From: JACVRU01 sp040902725 | GTDB taxonomy: Bacteria > Actinomycetota > Thermoleophilia > Gaiellales > Gaiellaceae | Length of the DNA: 64,000 bases | Direction: 5' to 3' | Assembly: GCA_040902725.1 (NCBI GenBank) | Contig: JBBDWU010000041.1 | Coordinates: 18,476 to 82,475, forward strand | Shown here: piece by piece, positions 41,731 through 50,055 of the stretch | How the letters are laid out: every line of letters begins with the position of its first letter | How positions within the stretch are numbered: the stretch's first letter is position 1 | Translations under genes and position numbers: made by a program | The notes under the pieces: generated by a model | The model's database searches: none | Seen by the model: the letters and a program-made list of their open reading frames with translations, nothing else | What the model was told of the DNA's origin: nothing

Positions 41731-42788
41731 GCCACGAGCTCCAGGGCCTCGTCGACGACCCGCCGAGCCGCCGCATCCGCTTCGACGAGCTCGTCCAGGT
41801 CGCGGGCGGGCGCGCCGTCGACCGCGCCGAGTGCCCGCTCGACGAGCTCAGCAATTCCGAGAAACGGCAGGCGCTCGGCGAGGAAGGCCGCCACCGCCAC
41901 CTCGTTGGCCGCGTTGTAGGCGCACGGGTAGGTGCCGCCGCGCTCCCCCGCCTCGCGCGCCAGCGCCAACAGCGGGAACGTCTCGAGGTCGGGCTCGTGG
42001 AACTCGAGCGTCAGCCCGGCGAGCTCGAGCGGCGTGACCGGGGTGGCCGCCCGCTCCGGATAGGTGAGCGCGTAGGAGATCGGGATGCGCATGTCCGGGT
42101 AGCCCAGATGCGCGAGCGCCGCGCCGTCGTGGAACCAGACGAGCGCGTGCACGGTGGAGGTCGGATGGACGACGACCTGAATGCGGTCGTAGTCGAGCCC
42201 GAAGAGGAAGTGCGCCTCGATCAGCTCGAGGCCCTTGTTGGCGAGGGTGGCCGAGTCCACGGTGATCTTCGGCCCCATCTGCCAGGTCGGGTGGGCGAGC
42301 GCCTCCGCCACGGTCACGTGCTCGAGCTCGGCCCGCGCGCGGCCCCGGAAAGGGCCGCCGGAAGCGGTGAGGACGAGGCAGAGGACGGACTCCGCCCCGC
42401 GGCCCTCGAGGCACTGGAAGGCGGCCGAGTGCTCGCTGTCCACGGGAAGCAGGAGCCCTCCTCCCCGCCGCTGGGCCGCGAGCGCGAGCTCGCCGGCGGC
42501 GACGAGGCTCTCCTTGTTCGCGAGCGCGAGCGTGACGCCACGCTCGAGCGCCCAGAGCGTCGCGGGCAGGCCGGCGAAGCCGACGACCGCATTCAGGACG
42601 ACGTCCGGCTGCGTGCGCTCGAGCAGCTCGGTCAGGTCGCCGCCGACCTGCGTCTCGGGCGCGAGTCCGTCGATGTCCTGCGAGCCGGAGGCGGCCGCAA
42701 CCAGCTCGAGCTCCGGGTGCGCGGCGACGATCTCCAGCGCCTGCCGGCCGATCGAGCCCGTGGCGCCGAGCAGGGCGATGCGCTTCAC
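41727..42788 (-). CDS. dxr: 1-deoxy-D-xylulose-5-phosphate reductoisomerase
   Basis: The 353-residue protein has the NADPH motif LLGATGSIGRQAL, LANKESLVAAG, the metal/active site PVDSEHSAAFQCL, LTASGGPFRG and HPTWQMGPKITVDSATL, all DXR signatures. It makes MEP, the second step of non-mevalonate isoprenoid synthesis. It is slightly short for the family (about 380-400). It is coupled to rseP and downstream of cdsA. Confidence 0.96.
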   Translation of the reverse strand: MKRIALLGATGSIGRQALEIVAAHPELELVAAASGSQDIDGLAPETQVGGDLTELLERTQPDVVLNAVVGFAGLPATLWALERGVTLALANKESLVAAGELALAAQRRGGGLLLPVDSEHSAAFQCLEGRGAESVLCLVLTASGGPFRGRARAELEHVTVAEALAHPTWQMGPKITVDSATLANKGLELIEAHFLFGLDYDRIQVVVHPTSTVHALVWFHDGAALAHLGYPDMRIPISYALTYPERAATPVTPLELAGLTLEFHEPDLETFPLLALAREAGERGGTYPCAYNAANEVAVAAFLAERLPFLGIAELVERALGAVDGAPARDLDELVEADAAARRVVDEALELVA

Positions 42789-42797
42789 GGGACCAGG

Positions 42798-43598
42798 TTA
42801 GCCCTGGCCGAAGCCGATGATCAGGTAGTAGGCGGCCGGGGCGGCGAAGAGGTGCGCGTCGAGGCGGTCGAGGATGCCGCCGTGCGCGCCGAGCAGCCGG
42901 CCCGAGTCCTTCGCGCCCATGTCCCGCTTGATCGCCGACTCGAACAGGTCGCCGAGCGCGGCCGCCACCGCGACCACGCCGCCGAGCACCAACGACTGCC
43001 AGATCGAGAGGAAGACGTCGGTGTCCGGATAGACCGCGAAGAACGCGACTGCCACCGCGGCGGCGGTGCCGGTGACGAACCCCTCCCACGTCTTGCGCGG
43101 CGAGATCACCGGCGCCATGCGGTGCCGGCCGAGGAGGCGGCCGCCGAAGAATGCGAACGTGTCGGCCGCGAAGACCGCGAGCAGCACCGTGAGGACGGCG
43201 AGCCGTCCCTCGTCGAGCTCCCGGAGCAGCAGGATGTGGCCCAGCCCGAGCGCGATCCATGCCGTCCCGAGCAGCGTCGAGCCGACCGCAACCGTCGCCG
43301 GCTGGCTCGTCCCCGCCAACCCCTGCATGACAAAGGCCAGCAGCACGGTGGCCATCAGGCCGCCGAGCATCCATTCCACGCCGCCCAGCGAGGCCCCGAC
43401 GAGCATCGCCCCCGCACCGAGGTAGGCCGCGAGGACGAGCGGCCGCAGCGGCCGGATCAGCTCCGCGTACTCGTGCAGCGCGACGAGCGCCGCCGCGAGC
43501 GCGAGCCCCAGCAGCGCGTAGCCGCCGAGGTAGACGAGCCCGAGGACGACCGGCAGCGCCACGACTGAGACGGCGACCCGGTTGACGAGCTGTGTCAT
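42798..43598 (-). CDS. cdsA: Phosphatidate cytidylyltransferase
   Basis: The 266-residue polytopic membrane protein carries SPRKTWEGFVTG and the CTP-transferase signature GDLFESAIKRDMGAKDSG followed by LLGAHGGILDRLDA. It makes CDP-diacylglycerol, precursor of all phospholipids. ATG overlaps the uppS stop (ATGA). Confidence 0.95.
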   Translation of the reverse strand: MTQLVNRVAVSVVALPVVLGLVYLGGYALLGLALAAALVALHEYAELIRPLRPLVLAAYLGAGAMLVGASLGGVEWMLGGLMATVLLAFVMQGLAGTSQPATVAVGSTLLGTAWIALGLGHILLLRELDEGRLAVLTVLLAVFAADTFAFFGGRLLGRHRMAPVISPRKTWEGFVTGTAAAVAVAFFAVYPDTDVFLSIWQSLVLGGVVAVAAALGDLFESAIKRDMGAKDSGRLLGAHGGILDRLDAHLFAAPAAYYLIIGFGQG

Positions 43599-44296
43599 CG
43601 CCCGCCGAAGCGGCGGCGGCGGCTGGCGTACTCCTCCAGGGCCTCCCGCAGCTGCTCCTCGCCGAAGTCGGGCCAGAGCGTCTCCACGAAGACGAGCTCC
43701 GCATAGGCGAGCTGCCAGAGGAAGAAGTTCGAGATCCGCTGCTCGCCCGACGTGCGGATCAGGAGGTCCGGGTCGGGCATCTCGGAGGCATACAGGTGCG
43801 CCCTGAAGCGCTCCTCGTCGACCTCCTCAGCCCCCTCTTCCGCCAGCGCCCGGGCCGCCGCCAGGATCTCCGCCCGGCCGCCGTAGTCGAAGGCGATCCA
43901 GAGGTGGAGACGGTCGTTGGCGGCCGTCGAGGACTCGAGCTCGGCCATCTTGGCCCGCAGCTCGTCGGGCGCGCGGTCGCGGCGCCCGACGAAGCGGGTG
44001 CGGACGCCTTGCGCCGCCAGATCGGGCAGCTCCCGGTCGATCGTGTCCCCGAAGATCTCCATCAGGTCCTCGACCTCCTCGGAGGGCCGGGCCCAGTTCT
44101 CGGTCGAGAAGGCGTAGACCGCGAGCGAGCGGACGCCGAGCTCGATCGCCGCCTCCACGGTGCTCCGGAGCGCCCTCGTGCCGGCCCGGTGGCCCTCGGC
44201 GACGGGCAGGCCGCGCTGCTCCGCCCAGCGGCCGTTCCCATCCATGATGATCGCGACGGCCCGCGCGAGGTCCGTCGCCGGCGGGGCGGCCGTCAC
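43595..44296 (-). CDS. uppS: Undecaprenyl diphosphate synthase
   Basis: The 233-residue cis-prenyltransferase has IIMDGNGRWAEQRGL, GHRAGTRALR, YAFSTENWARP and LIRTSGEQRISNFFLWQLAY. It extends farnesyl diphosphate to the C55 lipid carrier for cell-wall synthesis. The order frr-uppS-cdsA-dxr-rseP is a widely conserved bacterial cluster. GTG start overlaps the frr stop. Confidence 0.96.
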   Translation of the reverse strand: MTAAPPATDLARAVAIIMDGNGRWAEQRGLPVAEGHRAGTRALRSTVEAAIELGVRSLAVYAFSTENWARPSEEVEDLMEIFGDTIDRELPDLAAQGVRTRFVGRRDRAPDELRAKMAELESSTAANDRLHLWIAFDYGGRAEILAAARALAEEGAEEVDEERFRAHLYASEMPDPDLLIRTSGEQRISNFFLWQLAYAELVFVETLWPDFGEEQLREALEEYASRRRRFGGR

Positions 44297-44856
44297 ACCT
44301 CCATTATCTCGGCTTCCTTGTGCTTGAGGAGATCGTCGATCTTCCCGACGTGCTCGTCGGTCACCTTCTGGACGCGCTCCTCGGCACGGTGCTCCTCGTC
44401 GGCGCCGACGTCGCCCGAGTCCACGAGCTGCTTGAGGTGCTGGATGGCGTCGCGGCGAACGTTCCGCACGGCGACGCGCCCCTCCTCGGCCATGTGGCGG
44501 ACGACCTTGACGAGCTCCTTCCGCCGCTCCTCGGTCAGCTGCGGGATCGGCAGTCGGATGAGCTTGCCGTCGTTGGACGGCGTGAGACCGAGATCGGACT
44601 CCTGGATCGCCTTCTCGATCGCCTTCAGCGAGCTGGGGTCGAACGGCTGCACCGAGAGCAGCCGAGGCTCGGGCGCGCTGATCGTGGCGAGCTGCTTCAA
44701 CGGTGTCGGCTGCCCGTAGTAGTCCACGTTGATGCGATCGAGCAGCGCCGGCGAAGCCCGCCCCGTACGCACCGAGTTGAACTCGACGTGCGCGGCCTCG
44801 ACCGACCGGACCATCCGGCGCTGGGCGTCCTGGAGCAGCTCATCGACCGTCGCCAC
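44293..44856 (-). CDS. frr: Ribosome recycling factor
   Basis: The 187-residue protein has the RRF pattern: EFNSVRTGRASPALLDRINV, YYGQPTPLKQLATI, GKLIRLPIPQLTEERRKEL and RNVRRDAIQHLK. It splits post-termination ribosomes with EF-G. GTG 44856 has AAGGAGG 5 bases upstream, inside the end of pyrH, and overlaps it by 17 bases. Confidence 0.97.
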   Translation of the reverse strand: MATVDELLQDAQRRMVRSVEAAHVEFNSVRTGRASPALLDRINVDYYGQPTPLKQLATISAPEPRLLSVQPFDPSSLKAIEKAIQESDLGLTPSNDGKLIRLPIPQLTEERRKELVKVVRHMAEEGRVAVRNVRRDAIQHLKQLVDSGDVGADEEHRAEERVQKVTDEHVGKIDDLLKHKEAEIMEV

Positions 44857-45622
44857 GTGTGCCTCCTTCCGTCGAGATGATCGTCCCGATCCGCTCGCCG
44901 CTCACGACCCGCTCGATGTTCCCGGGCTCGAGCGAGAAGACGTGGATCGGCATGCCGTTGTCCATGCAGAGCGACAGCGCCGTCGTGTCCATCACCTTCA
45001 GGCCGCGTTCGATCGCCTCGAGGTGCGTCAGCTCGGGCAGGAACTCGGCCCGTGGGACGAGGCGGGGATCCCCCGCGTACACGCCCTCGACGCCGTGCTT
45101 GCCCATCAGGATCGCGTCGGCGTCGATCTCGAGCGCGCGCAGCGCGGCGGCGGTGTCGGTCGTGAAGTACGGGTTGCCGGTGCCGGCCGCGAAGATGACG
45201 ACCCGCCCCTTCTCGAGGTGGCGGATCGCGCGCCGCCGGATGTACGGCTCGGCCACCTCCGAAACGGCTATGGCGGACATGAGCCGGCTCTGCGCGCCCT
45301 GCCGCTCCAGCTGGTCCTGGAGCGTGAGCGCGTTCAGGAGCGTGGCGAGCATGCCGGCGTAGTCGGCCGTGGCGCGGTCCATACCCTCCGCCGCGGCCGT
45401 CATCCCGCGGTACACGTTGCCCGCACCGACGACGATCGCCACCGCCACCCCGCGCGACTGCACGCCCACGATCTCCTCCGACAGGCGCACGACCGTCCCG
45501 AGGTCGATGCCGTAGTCCCGCTCGCCCATGAGCGCCTCGCCGGAGAGCTTGAGCAGGACGCGGCGGAAAGCGGGAGCGGCCGCTGTCGCGGCGGCCTGGG
45601 AGGGTTCCGCCTGCGTGGTCAA
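44840..45622 (-). CDS. pyrH: UMP kinase
   Basis: The 260-residue amino-acid-kinase-fold protein has VLLKLSGEALMG, VVGAGNVYRG, GTGNPYFTTDTAAALRA and MGKHGVEGVYAGDP. It phosphorylates UMP to UDP. The first ~18 residues are Ala/Gln-rich and may not be needed. It overlaps tsf and frr, matching the rpsB-tsf-pyrH-frr order found across bacteria. Confidence 0.97.
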   Translation of the reverse strand: MTTQAEPSQAAATAAAPAFRRVLLKLSGEALMGERDYGIDLGTVVRLSEEIVGVQSRGVAVAIVVGAGNVYRGMTAAAEGMDRATADYAGMLATLLNALTLQDQLERQGAQSRLMSAIAVSEVAEPYIRRRAIRHLEKGRVVIFAAGTGNPYFTTDTAAALRALEIDADAILMGKHGVEGVYAGDPRLVPRAEFLPELTHLEAIERGLKVMDTTALSLCMDNGMPIHVFSLEPGNIERVVSGERIGTIISTEGGTRGDGR

Positions 45623-46407
45623 CCCGTCAGCGCCAGCCGCCGGAACTCGAGCACCTCGATGCCGGCCTCGGTGAGCGCCTGGCCCACCGTCTTGGCGGGC
45701 TCGTGAATCCAGACCTGCTCGCCCAGGACCGACTCGGCGAAGAAGCGCTTCTGGAGCATGCCTTCGACGATCTTCTCACGCACCTGCTCGGGCTTGGCGA
45801 GCACGTCGGGCTGCTTGAAGTAGATCTCGCGCTCCGCCTCTACGTCCGCGCCTGAGATCTCGTCCCGCGCGCGGTAGCGCGGCTGGGAGAAGGAGATGTG
45901 CATCGCGAGCTGCCGCGCGGCGACGGGGTTCTCGCCCAGCAGGCGCAGCAGGACTCCGATCTTCTGGGCCGGCGGATGCACGTATTCCGCCAGGGACTCG
46001 CCGTCGCCGGCCTCCATCCGTACCGGGTCGACGATTGCGATGTTCTCCCTGAGCCGGCTGACGAGCGCCGCGCGCGCGTCCTCGAGGTCATCCACGCTTC
46101 CGCCACCCTCGATGGTCTCGAGCGTCTTCTCCGCGAAGGCGAGGAACTCGGCGTTCTTCGAGACGGGCTCGGTCTCGCACCCGACGGCGACCATCGCGCC
46201 GACGTGGCCGGAGATGGTGACGAGCACGATGCCCTCGGAGGTCGCGCGGCCGGACCGCTTCGCCGCCTGGGCCATGCCGCGCACGCGGAGGAGCTTGCGC
46301 GCCTCCTCGAGGTCGCCGCCGCTCTCCTCGAGCGCGCGCTTGACGTCCATCATCCCCGCGCCCGTCTGGTCGCGGAGCTCCTTGACGAGGCTCGCCGGGA
46401 CGCTCAC
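45619..46407 (-). CDS. tsf: Elongation factor Ts
   Basis: The 262-residue protein starts with a UBA-like domain (LVKELRDQTGAGMMDVKRAL) and the EF-Tu contact motif region, then VAVGCETEPVSKNAEF and MHISFSQPRY. EF-Ts exchanges GDP for GTP on EF-Tu. GTG 46407 overlaps the rpsB stop; an open frame continues upstream within rpsB but is not coding. Confidence 0.97.
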   Translation of the reverse strand: MSVPASLVKELRDQTGAGMMDVKRALEESGGDLEEARKLLRVRGMAQAAKRSGRATSEGIVLVTISGHVGAMVAVGCETEPVSKNAEFLAFAEKTLETIEGGGSVDDLEDARAALVSRLRENIAIVDPVRMEAGDGESLAEYVHPPAQKIGVLLRLLGENPVAARQLAMHISFSQPRYRARDEISGADVEAEREIYFKQPDVLAKPEQVREKIVEGMLQKRFFAESVLGEQVWIHEPAKTVGQALTEAGIEVLEFRRLALTG

Positions 46408-47258
46408 TGGTTCTCCGCGTCGACCGTCTCGCGGGGCCCCAGGACCTCGTGCTCGGGCGGCGAGTCGACCTCGACGCCCGGCTGCGCGATCTCCGGCTCG
46501 GCTTCCGCCTCTACCTCGGCCTCGGCCTCGGCCTCGGCCTCGGGCTCCGGCTCGGCGGCGAGCTCGGCGGGAGTGATCTGCTGCTTGCCCGCCTCGAGCC
46601 CTTCGGCGATGGCGCGGATGATGACCCCGCACGACCTGATGGCGTCGTCGTTGCCGGGGATGACGAGGTCGGCTTCGTCCGGATCGCAGTTCGTGTCGAC
46701 GAGCGCGATCACCGGCAGCCCGAGCCGCCTGGCCTCGCGCACCGCGAGGGCCTCCTTGCGGAGGTCGACGACGAACACCGCATCGGGCTGGCGGCGCATG
46801 TCCGCCACGCCGCCGAGATTGGCGTCGAGCTTCTCGAGCTCCGCCTGCATCGAGATGCGCTCCTTGGCGGGCAGCAGCTCGAGCTGTCCCTCATCCTTCA
46901 GGCGCCGCAGCTCGTGGAGCCGCTCGATCCGGTTCGAGATCGTTCGCCAGTTCGTAAGCAGGCCGCCGAGCCAGCGGTGGCTCACATACGGCATGCCGAC
47001 GCGCCTCGCCTGCTCCTCGACGGCGTCCTGCGCCTGCTTCTTGGTGCCGACGAAGAGCACGACGCCGTTCCGCGCCGCAATGTTGCGCACGAACTCGTAG
47101 GCCTCCTCGAGCAGCTCCTGCGTCTGCTTGAGGTCGATGATGTAGATGCCCCCGCGCTCGGCGAAGATGTACCGGCGCATCTTGGGGTTCCAGCGACGGG
47201 TCTGGTGGCCGAAGTGGACTCCGGCCTCCAGGAGCTCTCGCATGGAGACGACGGGCAC
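46404..47258 (-). CDS. rpsB: 30S ribosomal protein S2 with acidic C-terminal tail
   Basis: The 284-residue protein has the S2 pattern: LLEAGVHFGHQTRRWNPKM, GIYIIDLKQT, VGTKKQAQDAV and RWLGGLLTNWRTI. From about residue 240 it has an added tail of Glu-Ala repeats (EAEAEAEAEVEAEAEPE) and acidic/proline residues. Such tails occur in several actinobacteria. GTG start with GGGGGT 8 bases upstream. It leads the tsf-pyrH-frr run. Confidence 0.96.
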   Translation of the reverse strand: MPVVSMRELLEAGVHFGHQTRRWNPKMRRYIFAERGGIYIIDLKQTQELLEEAYEFVRNIAARNGVVLFVGTKKQAQDAVEEQARRVGMPYVSHRWLGGLLTNWRTISNRIERLHELRRLKDEGQLELLPAKERISMQAELEKLDANLGGVADMRRQPDAVFVVDLRKEALAVREARRLGLPVIALVDTNCDPDEADLVIPGNDDAIRSCGVIIRAIAEGLEAGKQQITPAELAAEPEPEAEAEAEAEVEAEAEPEIAQPGVEVDSPPEHEVLGPRETVDAENQ

Positions 47259-47403
47259 GGGTGTTACCCCCTTAGGTTGTGTGCTGGTGCGGCCGGCGGG
47301 GCCGCGCGGAACCGGCTGCTAGGAGCCGGCACCCCCGCGTGGGAAGTCCGCCGGGTCGGTGGACAAAACCGCTGCACCTTAGCAGGGACCGACCGCGCAG
47401 CCG
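47259..47403 (-). promoter_or_regulatory. rpsB leader region with two hairpins
   Basis: The 145 bases before rpsB contain GCGGCC/GGCCGC (47289-47305) and CCGGCT/AGCCGG (47312-47329), both able to form stem-loops in the rpsB 5' UTR. Leaders of rpsB are sites of autoregulation by S2 in other bacteria. No clear -35/-10 pair was found. Confidence 0.35.
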
Positions 47404-48297
47404 CTAGAAACCTGCCGCCGCCAGCGCCGCCGCCAGGTCCTTCGGTAGCGGGGACTCGACGTCGACCCGTTCGCCGCTGAACGGGTGCGGAAAGGCCAGC
47501 CGGGCCGCGTGCAGGAACTGGCGCCTGAGGCCCAGGTCGCCGGGGACGCCGTAGACCGAGTCGCCGGAGACCGGCAGGCCGATTGCCTCGAGATGGACGC
47601 GGATCTGGTGCGTCCTGCCGGTCTCGAGGCGCACGCGCAGGAGAGTGTGGCGCCCGAGCAGCTGCTCGACGTCGAAGTGCGTGACCGCGTCGCGCGGCGT
47701 GTCCGTGTCGAGAGACATGCGCGTCCGGTCGCGGCGGTCTCGGCCGATCGGCGCCTCGATGCGCCCGGAGCGCGATCGCGGCCTTCCGCGGACGAGGGCC
47801 AGGTACTCCCGTTCGACCTCTCGTCGCCGGATCAGCGCCTGCAACCGCCGGTGCGCCTCCTCCGAGCGCGCCACGACCAGCAGCCCCGAGGTGTTCCGGT
47901 CGAGGCGGTGGACGATGCCGGGGCGGTCACTGTCCTCTCCCCCGGCCGCGATGCCGAGCAGGCGGTGGACGAGCGTCCCCGTCCGCCGGCCGGCCCCCGG
48001 ATGCACGCTCACGCCGGCGGGCTTGTCCACGACCACCAGGTGCTCGTCCTCGTACGCCAGCCGCACCGGCAGGTCCTCGCGCTCGAGCGGTGTGGTGCTC
48101 TCTTCGGGCTCGAGCTCGAGCTGCTCGCCCGCGGCGAGGCGATGGCTCTTCGAGCGGGCGGTGCCGTCGACGGTGACCTTGCCGGCCTCGATGAGGCGCT
48201 CGGCGGCGGCCCGCGAGCCTACTTCGGGCAGTTCGGCGAGGAAGCGGTCGAGCCGCGTGCCCGCCGCGGACTCAGGAACGCTGAGCTCGACGGCCAG
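47404..48297 (-). CDS. rluD: RluD-family 23S rRNA/tRNA pseudouridine synthase, CTG start
   Basis: The protein has an S4 domain (RLDRFLAELPEVGSRAAAER ... GKVTVDG), then the RluA catalytic motif GIVHRLDRNTSGLLVVA and LETGRTHQIRVHLEAIGLPV. CTG 48297 gives AVELSVPESAAGTRLDRFL, the normal N-terminus. No ATG/GTG/TTG lies nearby; the next is GTG 48384, adding a serine-rich stretch that is lspA read in another frame. It overlaps lspA by 26 bases; lspA-rluD pairing is common. The exact uridine targets are not evident. Confidence 0.9.
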   Translation of the reverse strand: MAVELSVPESAAGTRLDRFLAELPEVGSRAAAERLIEAGKVTVDGTARSKSHRLAAGEQLELEPEESTTPLEREDLPVRLAYEDEHLVVVDKPAGVSVHPGAGRRTGTLVHRLLGIAAGGEDSDRPGIVHRLDRNTSGLLVVARSEEAHRRLQALIRRREVEREYLALVRGRPRSRSGRIEAPIGRDRRDRTRMSLDTDTPRDAVTHFDVEQLLGRHTLLRVRLETGRTHQIRVHLEAIGLPVSGDSVYGVPGDLGLRRQFLHAARLAFPHPFSGERVDVESPLPKDLAAALAAAGF

Positions 48298-48841
48298 GGC
48301 GATCGACCGCCAGCAGCATCGCGGCGAGGATGACGACGCCGACGACGATGAAGGAGTCCGCGAGGTTGAACGCCGGCCAGACACCGACGTCCAGGAAGTC
48401 GGTGACGTGGCCGAGGCGCACCCGGTCGACGAGGTTCGAGAGGCTGCCGCCGACTACGAGGCCGAGGCCGACCGGCAGCACGGGGTGGCGGGCGCCCGAG
48501 CGGGCGAAGAACGCGAGCATCCAGAGCACCGCCAGGCCGGTCAGGAAGATGACGATCGAGGTGGCGCTCGCGAAGAGCCCGAACGCGATCCCCGAGTTCT
48601 GGACGTGATGGATCGAGAACGGTCCCAGCACCGCGACCTCGTCGCCGAGCGCGAGCTGGCCGGCCACGATCTGCTTCGTCGCCTGGTCGGCGGCGACCGC
48701 GGAGATCACCACCGCCGCGAGGCCGGCCCACTGCGACACGCCGGCCGACAGCGAGCGCTCCGCCACCGACACCGGCATCAGCCCGTCCGGCGACGAGCCG
48801 ACTCGCACGTCCGGGAGCCTGCGCGCCGCCGGCTCGTTCAC
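48272..48841 (-). CDS. lspA: Lipoprotein signal peptidase
   Basis: The 189-residue protein has four membrane helices and the aspartyl-protease motifs of signal peptidase II: ADQATKQIVAG, VQNSGIAFGLF, GSLSNLVDRVRLGHVTDFLD and FNLADSFIVVG. The N-terminal ~30 residues (GTG 48841) are an extension not common in the family. It cleaves lipoprotein signal peptides after lipidation. Confidence 0.94.
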   Translation of the reverse strand: MNEPAARRLPDVRVGSSPDGLMPVSVAERSLSAGVSQWAGLAAVVISAVAADQATKQIVAGQLALGDEVAVLGPFSIHHVQNSGIAFGLFASATSIVIFLTGLAVLWMLAFFARSGARHPVLPVGLGLVVGGSLSNLVDRVRLGHVTDFLDVGVWPAFNLADSFIVVGVVILAAMLLAVDRPGRRAQRS

Positions 48842-49209
48842 GCGCCCAGCTTTCTGGCGTCGTCGATGCAGAGGTCGGTCCAGGGCCGGGCCTCGAGCCG
48901 CTCCTCGCCGATCTCGCGCCCGCAGACCCTGCAGACGCCGTAGGTCCCCGCGTGGAGTCGGGCGAGCGCCGCGTCGACCTGCGCGATCACCTGCTCGGTG
49001 GTCTCCTCGAGGGTGTAGTCGACCTCCCGGTCGTGGGTGGCCGTGGCCGAATCGGCGAGATGCTCGTCGGAGTGCGTCTCCTCGCCGGTCTCGTCCTCGC
49101 GCGAGCCGGGGTTCTGCTCGTGAAGGAACTCGAGCGAGCCGGCGAGCCGCTCGCGCTCCTCGAGCAGCAGGCGGCGGAAGCGGTCAGCGTCCAAAGGCGG
49201 GGAAGCCAC
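48838..49209 (-). CDS. DksA/TraR-type zinc-finger protein with an altered zinc site
   Basis: The 123-residue protein has an N-terminal coiled coil (RLLLEERERLAGSLEFL) and a C-terminal zf-dskA_traR finger, CRVCGREIGEERLEARPW followed by TDLCIDD. Ligands would be Cys93, Cys96, Cys114 and, where Cys is expected, Asp117. DksA-type proteins act in the secondary channel of RNA polymerase; short actinobacterial relatives are less understood. GTG start 6 bases after TAAGAT; the stop overlaps lspA. Confidence 0.85.
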   Translation of the reverse strand: MASPPLDADRFRRLLLEERERLAGSLEFLHEQNPGSREDETGEETHSDEHLADSATATHDREVDYTLEETTEQVIAQVDAALARLHAGTYGVCRVCGREIGEERLEARPWTDLCIDDARKLGA

Positions 49210-49215
49210 GGCCCA

Positions 49216-49221
49216 ATCTTA
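49216..49221 (-). promoter_or_regulatory. -10 element TAAGAT before the DksA-like gene
   Basis: On the minus strand TAAGAT ends 6 bases before the GTG at 49209. It sits in the 14-base gap after the DivIVA-like gene with no Shine-Dalgarno. Confidence 0.4.
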
Positions 49222-49223
49222 GG

Positions 49224-49703
49224 TCAGGCCGCCCACTCTCCCGTGTCCTGCCAGCCTGCCGGGTCCTCGTCCTCGCCGTCGGCCTCGGGCTCCAGGTCGG
49301 CCTGGTCGAGAGCGGCCAGGGCCGACTCGAGCATCGCCTTGAGGCGCCGTGTGTCGACGACGAGGCGGGCATGCTGCTCGTGCGCCTGGAGCGCGACCTC
49401 GCGGGCCTGGGCGTGCGCCTCCGCGAGGATGATGTCGGCCTCGCGGCGGGCCTGCTCCTTCTGGTCGCCCGCCGAGCGCTCCGCGGTGACGAGGGTCGTC
49501 TGCAGGAGCGTCTCGAGCTCGCGGTACCGCGTCAGGTCGTTCTCGAGCTGCTCCACCTTGTCGGCGAGGTCGGCGCGGTCGCGCCAGACGTCCTCGAAGC
49601 TCTCCGCGACCTCGGTCAGCGTGCGGTCGACCGCCGACTGCTTGTAGCCGAACAGCCGCCGGGCGAACGTCAGGTGCCTGATCTCGACTGGGGATAGGGC
49701 CAT
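49224..49703 (-). CDS. DivIVA-domain coiled-coil protein
   Basis: The 159-residue protein begins ALSPVEIRHLTFARRLFGYK, the DivIVA N-terminal membrane-curvature domain, followed by a long coiled coil to about residue 130 and an acidic tail. Proteins of this type (DivIVA/Wag31, SepIVA) organise growth zones or the septum. ATG 49703 has AAGGAG upstream. Neighbouring yggT and sepF support a division role. Confidence 0.88.
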   Translation of the reverse strand: MALSPVEIRHLTFARRLFGYKQSAVDRTLTEVAESFEDVWRDRADLADKVEQLENDLTRYRELETLLQTTLVTAERSAGDQKEQARREADIILAEAHAQAREVALQAHEQHARLVVDTRRLKAMLESALAALDQADLEPEADGEDEDPAGWQDTGEWAA

Positions 49704-49716
49704 GGTCTTCTCCTTC

Positions 49717-50019
49717 CTACTCGAGGGCGCGTACGACGACGCTGCGGATGACGTAGAGCACGAGGATCGCCACGATCGGGGACAGGTCGAGCGGCCCGAA
49801 CGTGGGCAGCACGCGCCGGAAGAGCCGCAGGTAGGGCTCGCAGACGTCGTAGAGGAATCGCTGGACTCTGTTCAGCCATACGTTGTACGGCAGCCTGATC
49901 CACGACGAGAGCACGTAGACCAGGATCAGGAGGATGTAGACCGTGATGAAGACGTCGACGAAGCTCGCGATCGAGCTCCGCGCGTCTCCCAGCAGGCCAA
50001 GCATGGCTGAACCGCCCAT
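49717..50019 (-). CDS. YggT family membrane protein
   Basis: The 100-residue protein has two hydrophobic helices (about 18-40 and 78-95) around the conserved stretch VYVLSSWIRLPYN then CEPYLRLFRRVLP. YggT proteins are small, widespread and found in sepF-divIVA clusters; role unclear. Two starts are possible: ATG 50019 and ATG 50004. Confidence 0.88.
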   Translation of the reverse strand: MGGSAMLGLLGDARSSIASFVDVFITVYILLILVYVLSSWIRLPYNVWLNRVQRFLYDVCEPYLRLFRRVLPTFGPLDLSPIVAILVLYVIRSVVVRALE

Positions 50020-50055
50020 CCGGGCTCGTTTCGCCGCCGGCCGCGACTTTCCTAG

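Noticed and set aside
46500..46560. Possible CRISPR or microsatellite
   Set aside because: The GGCCTC repeats are codons of the rpsB acidic tail; there are no spacers.
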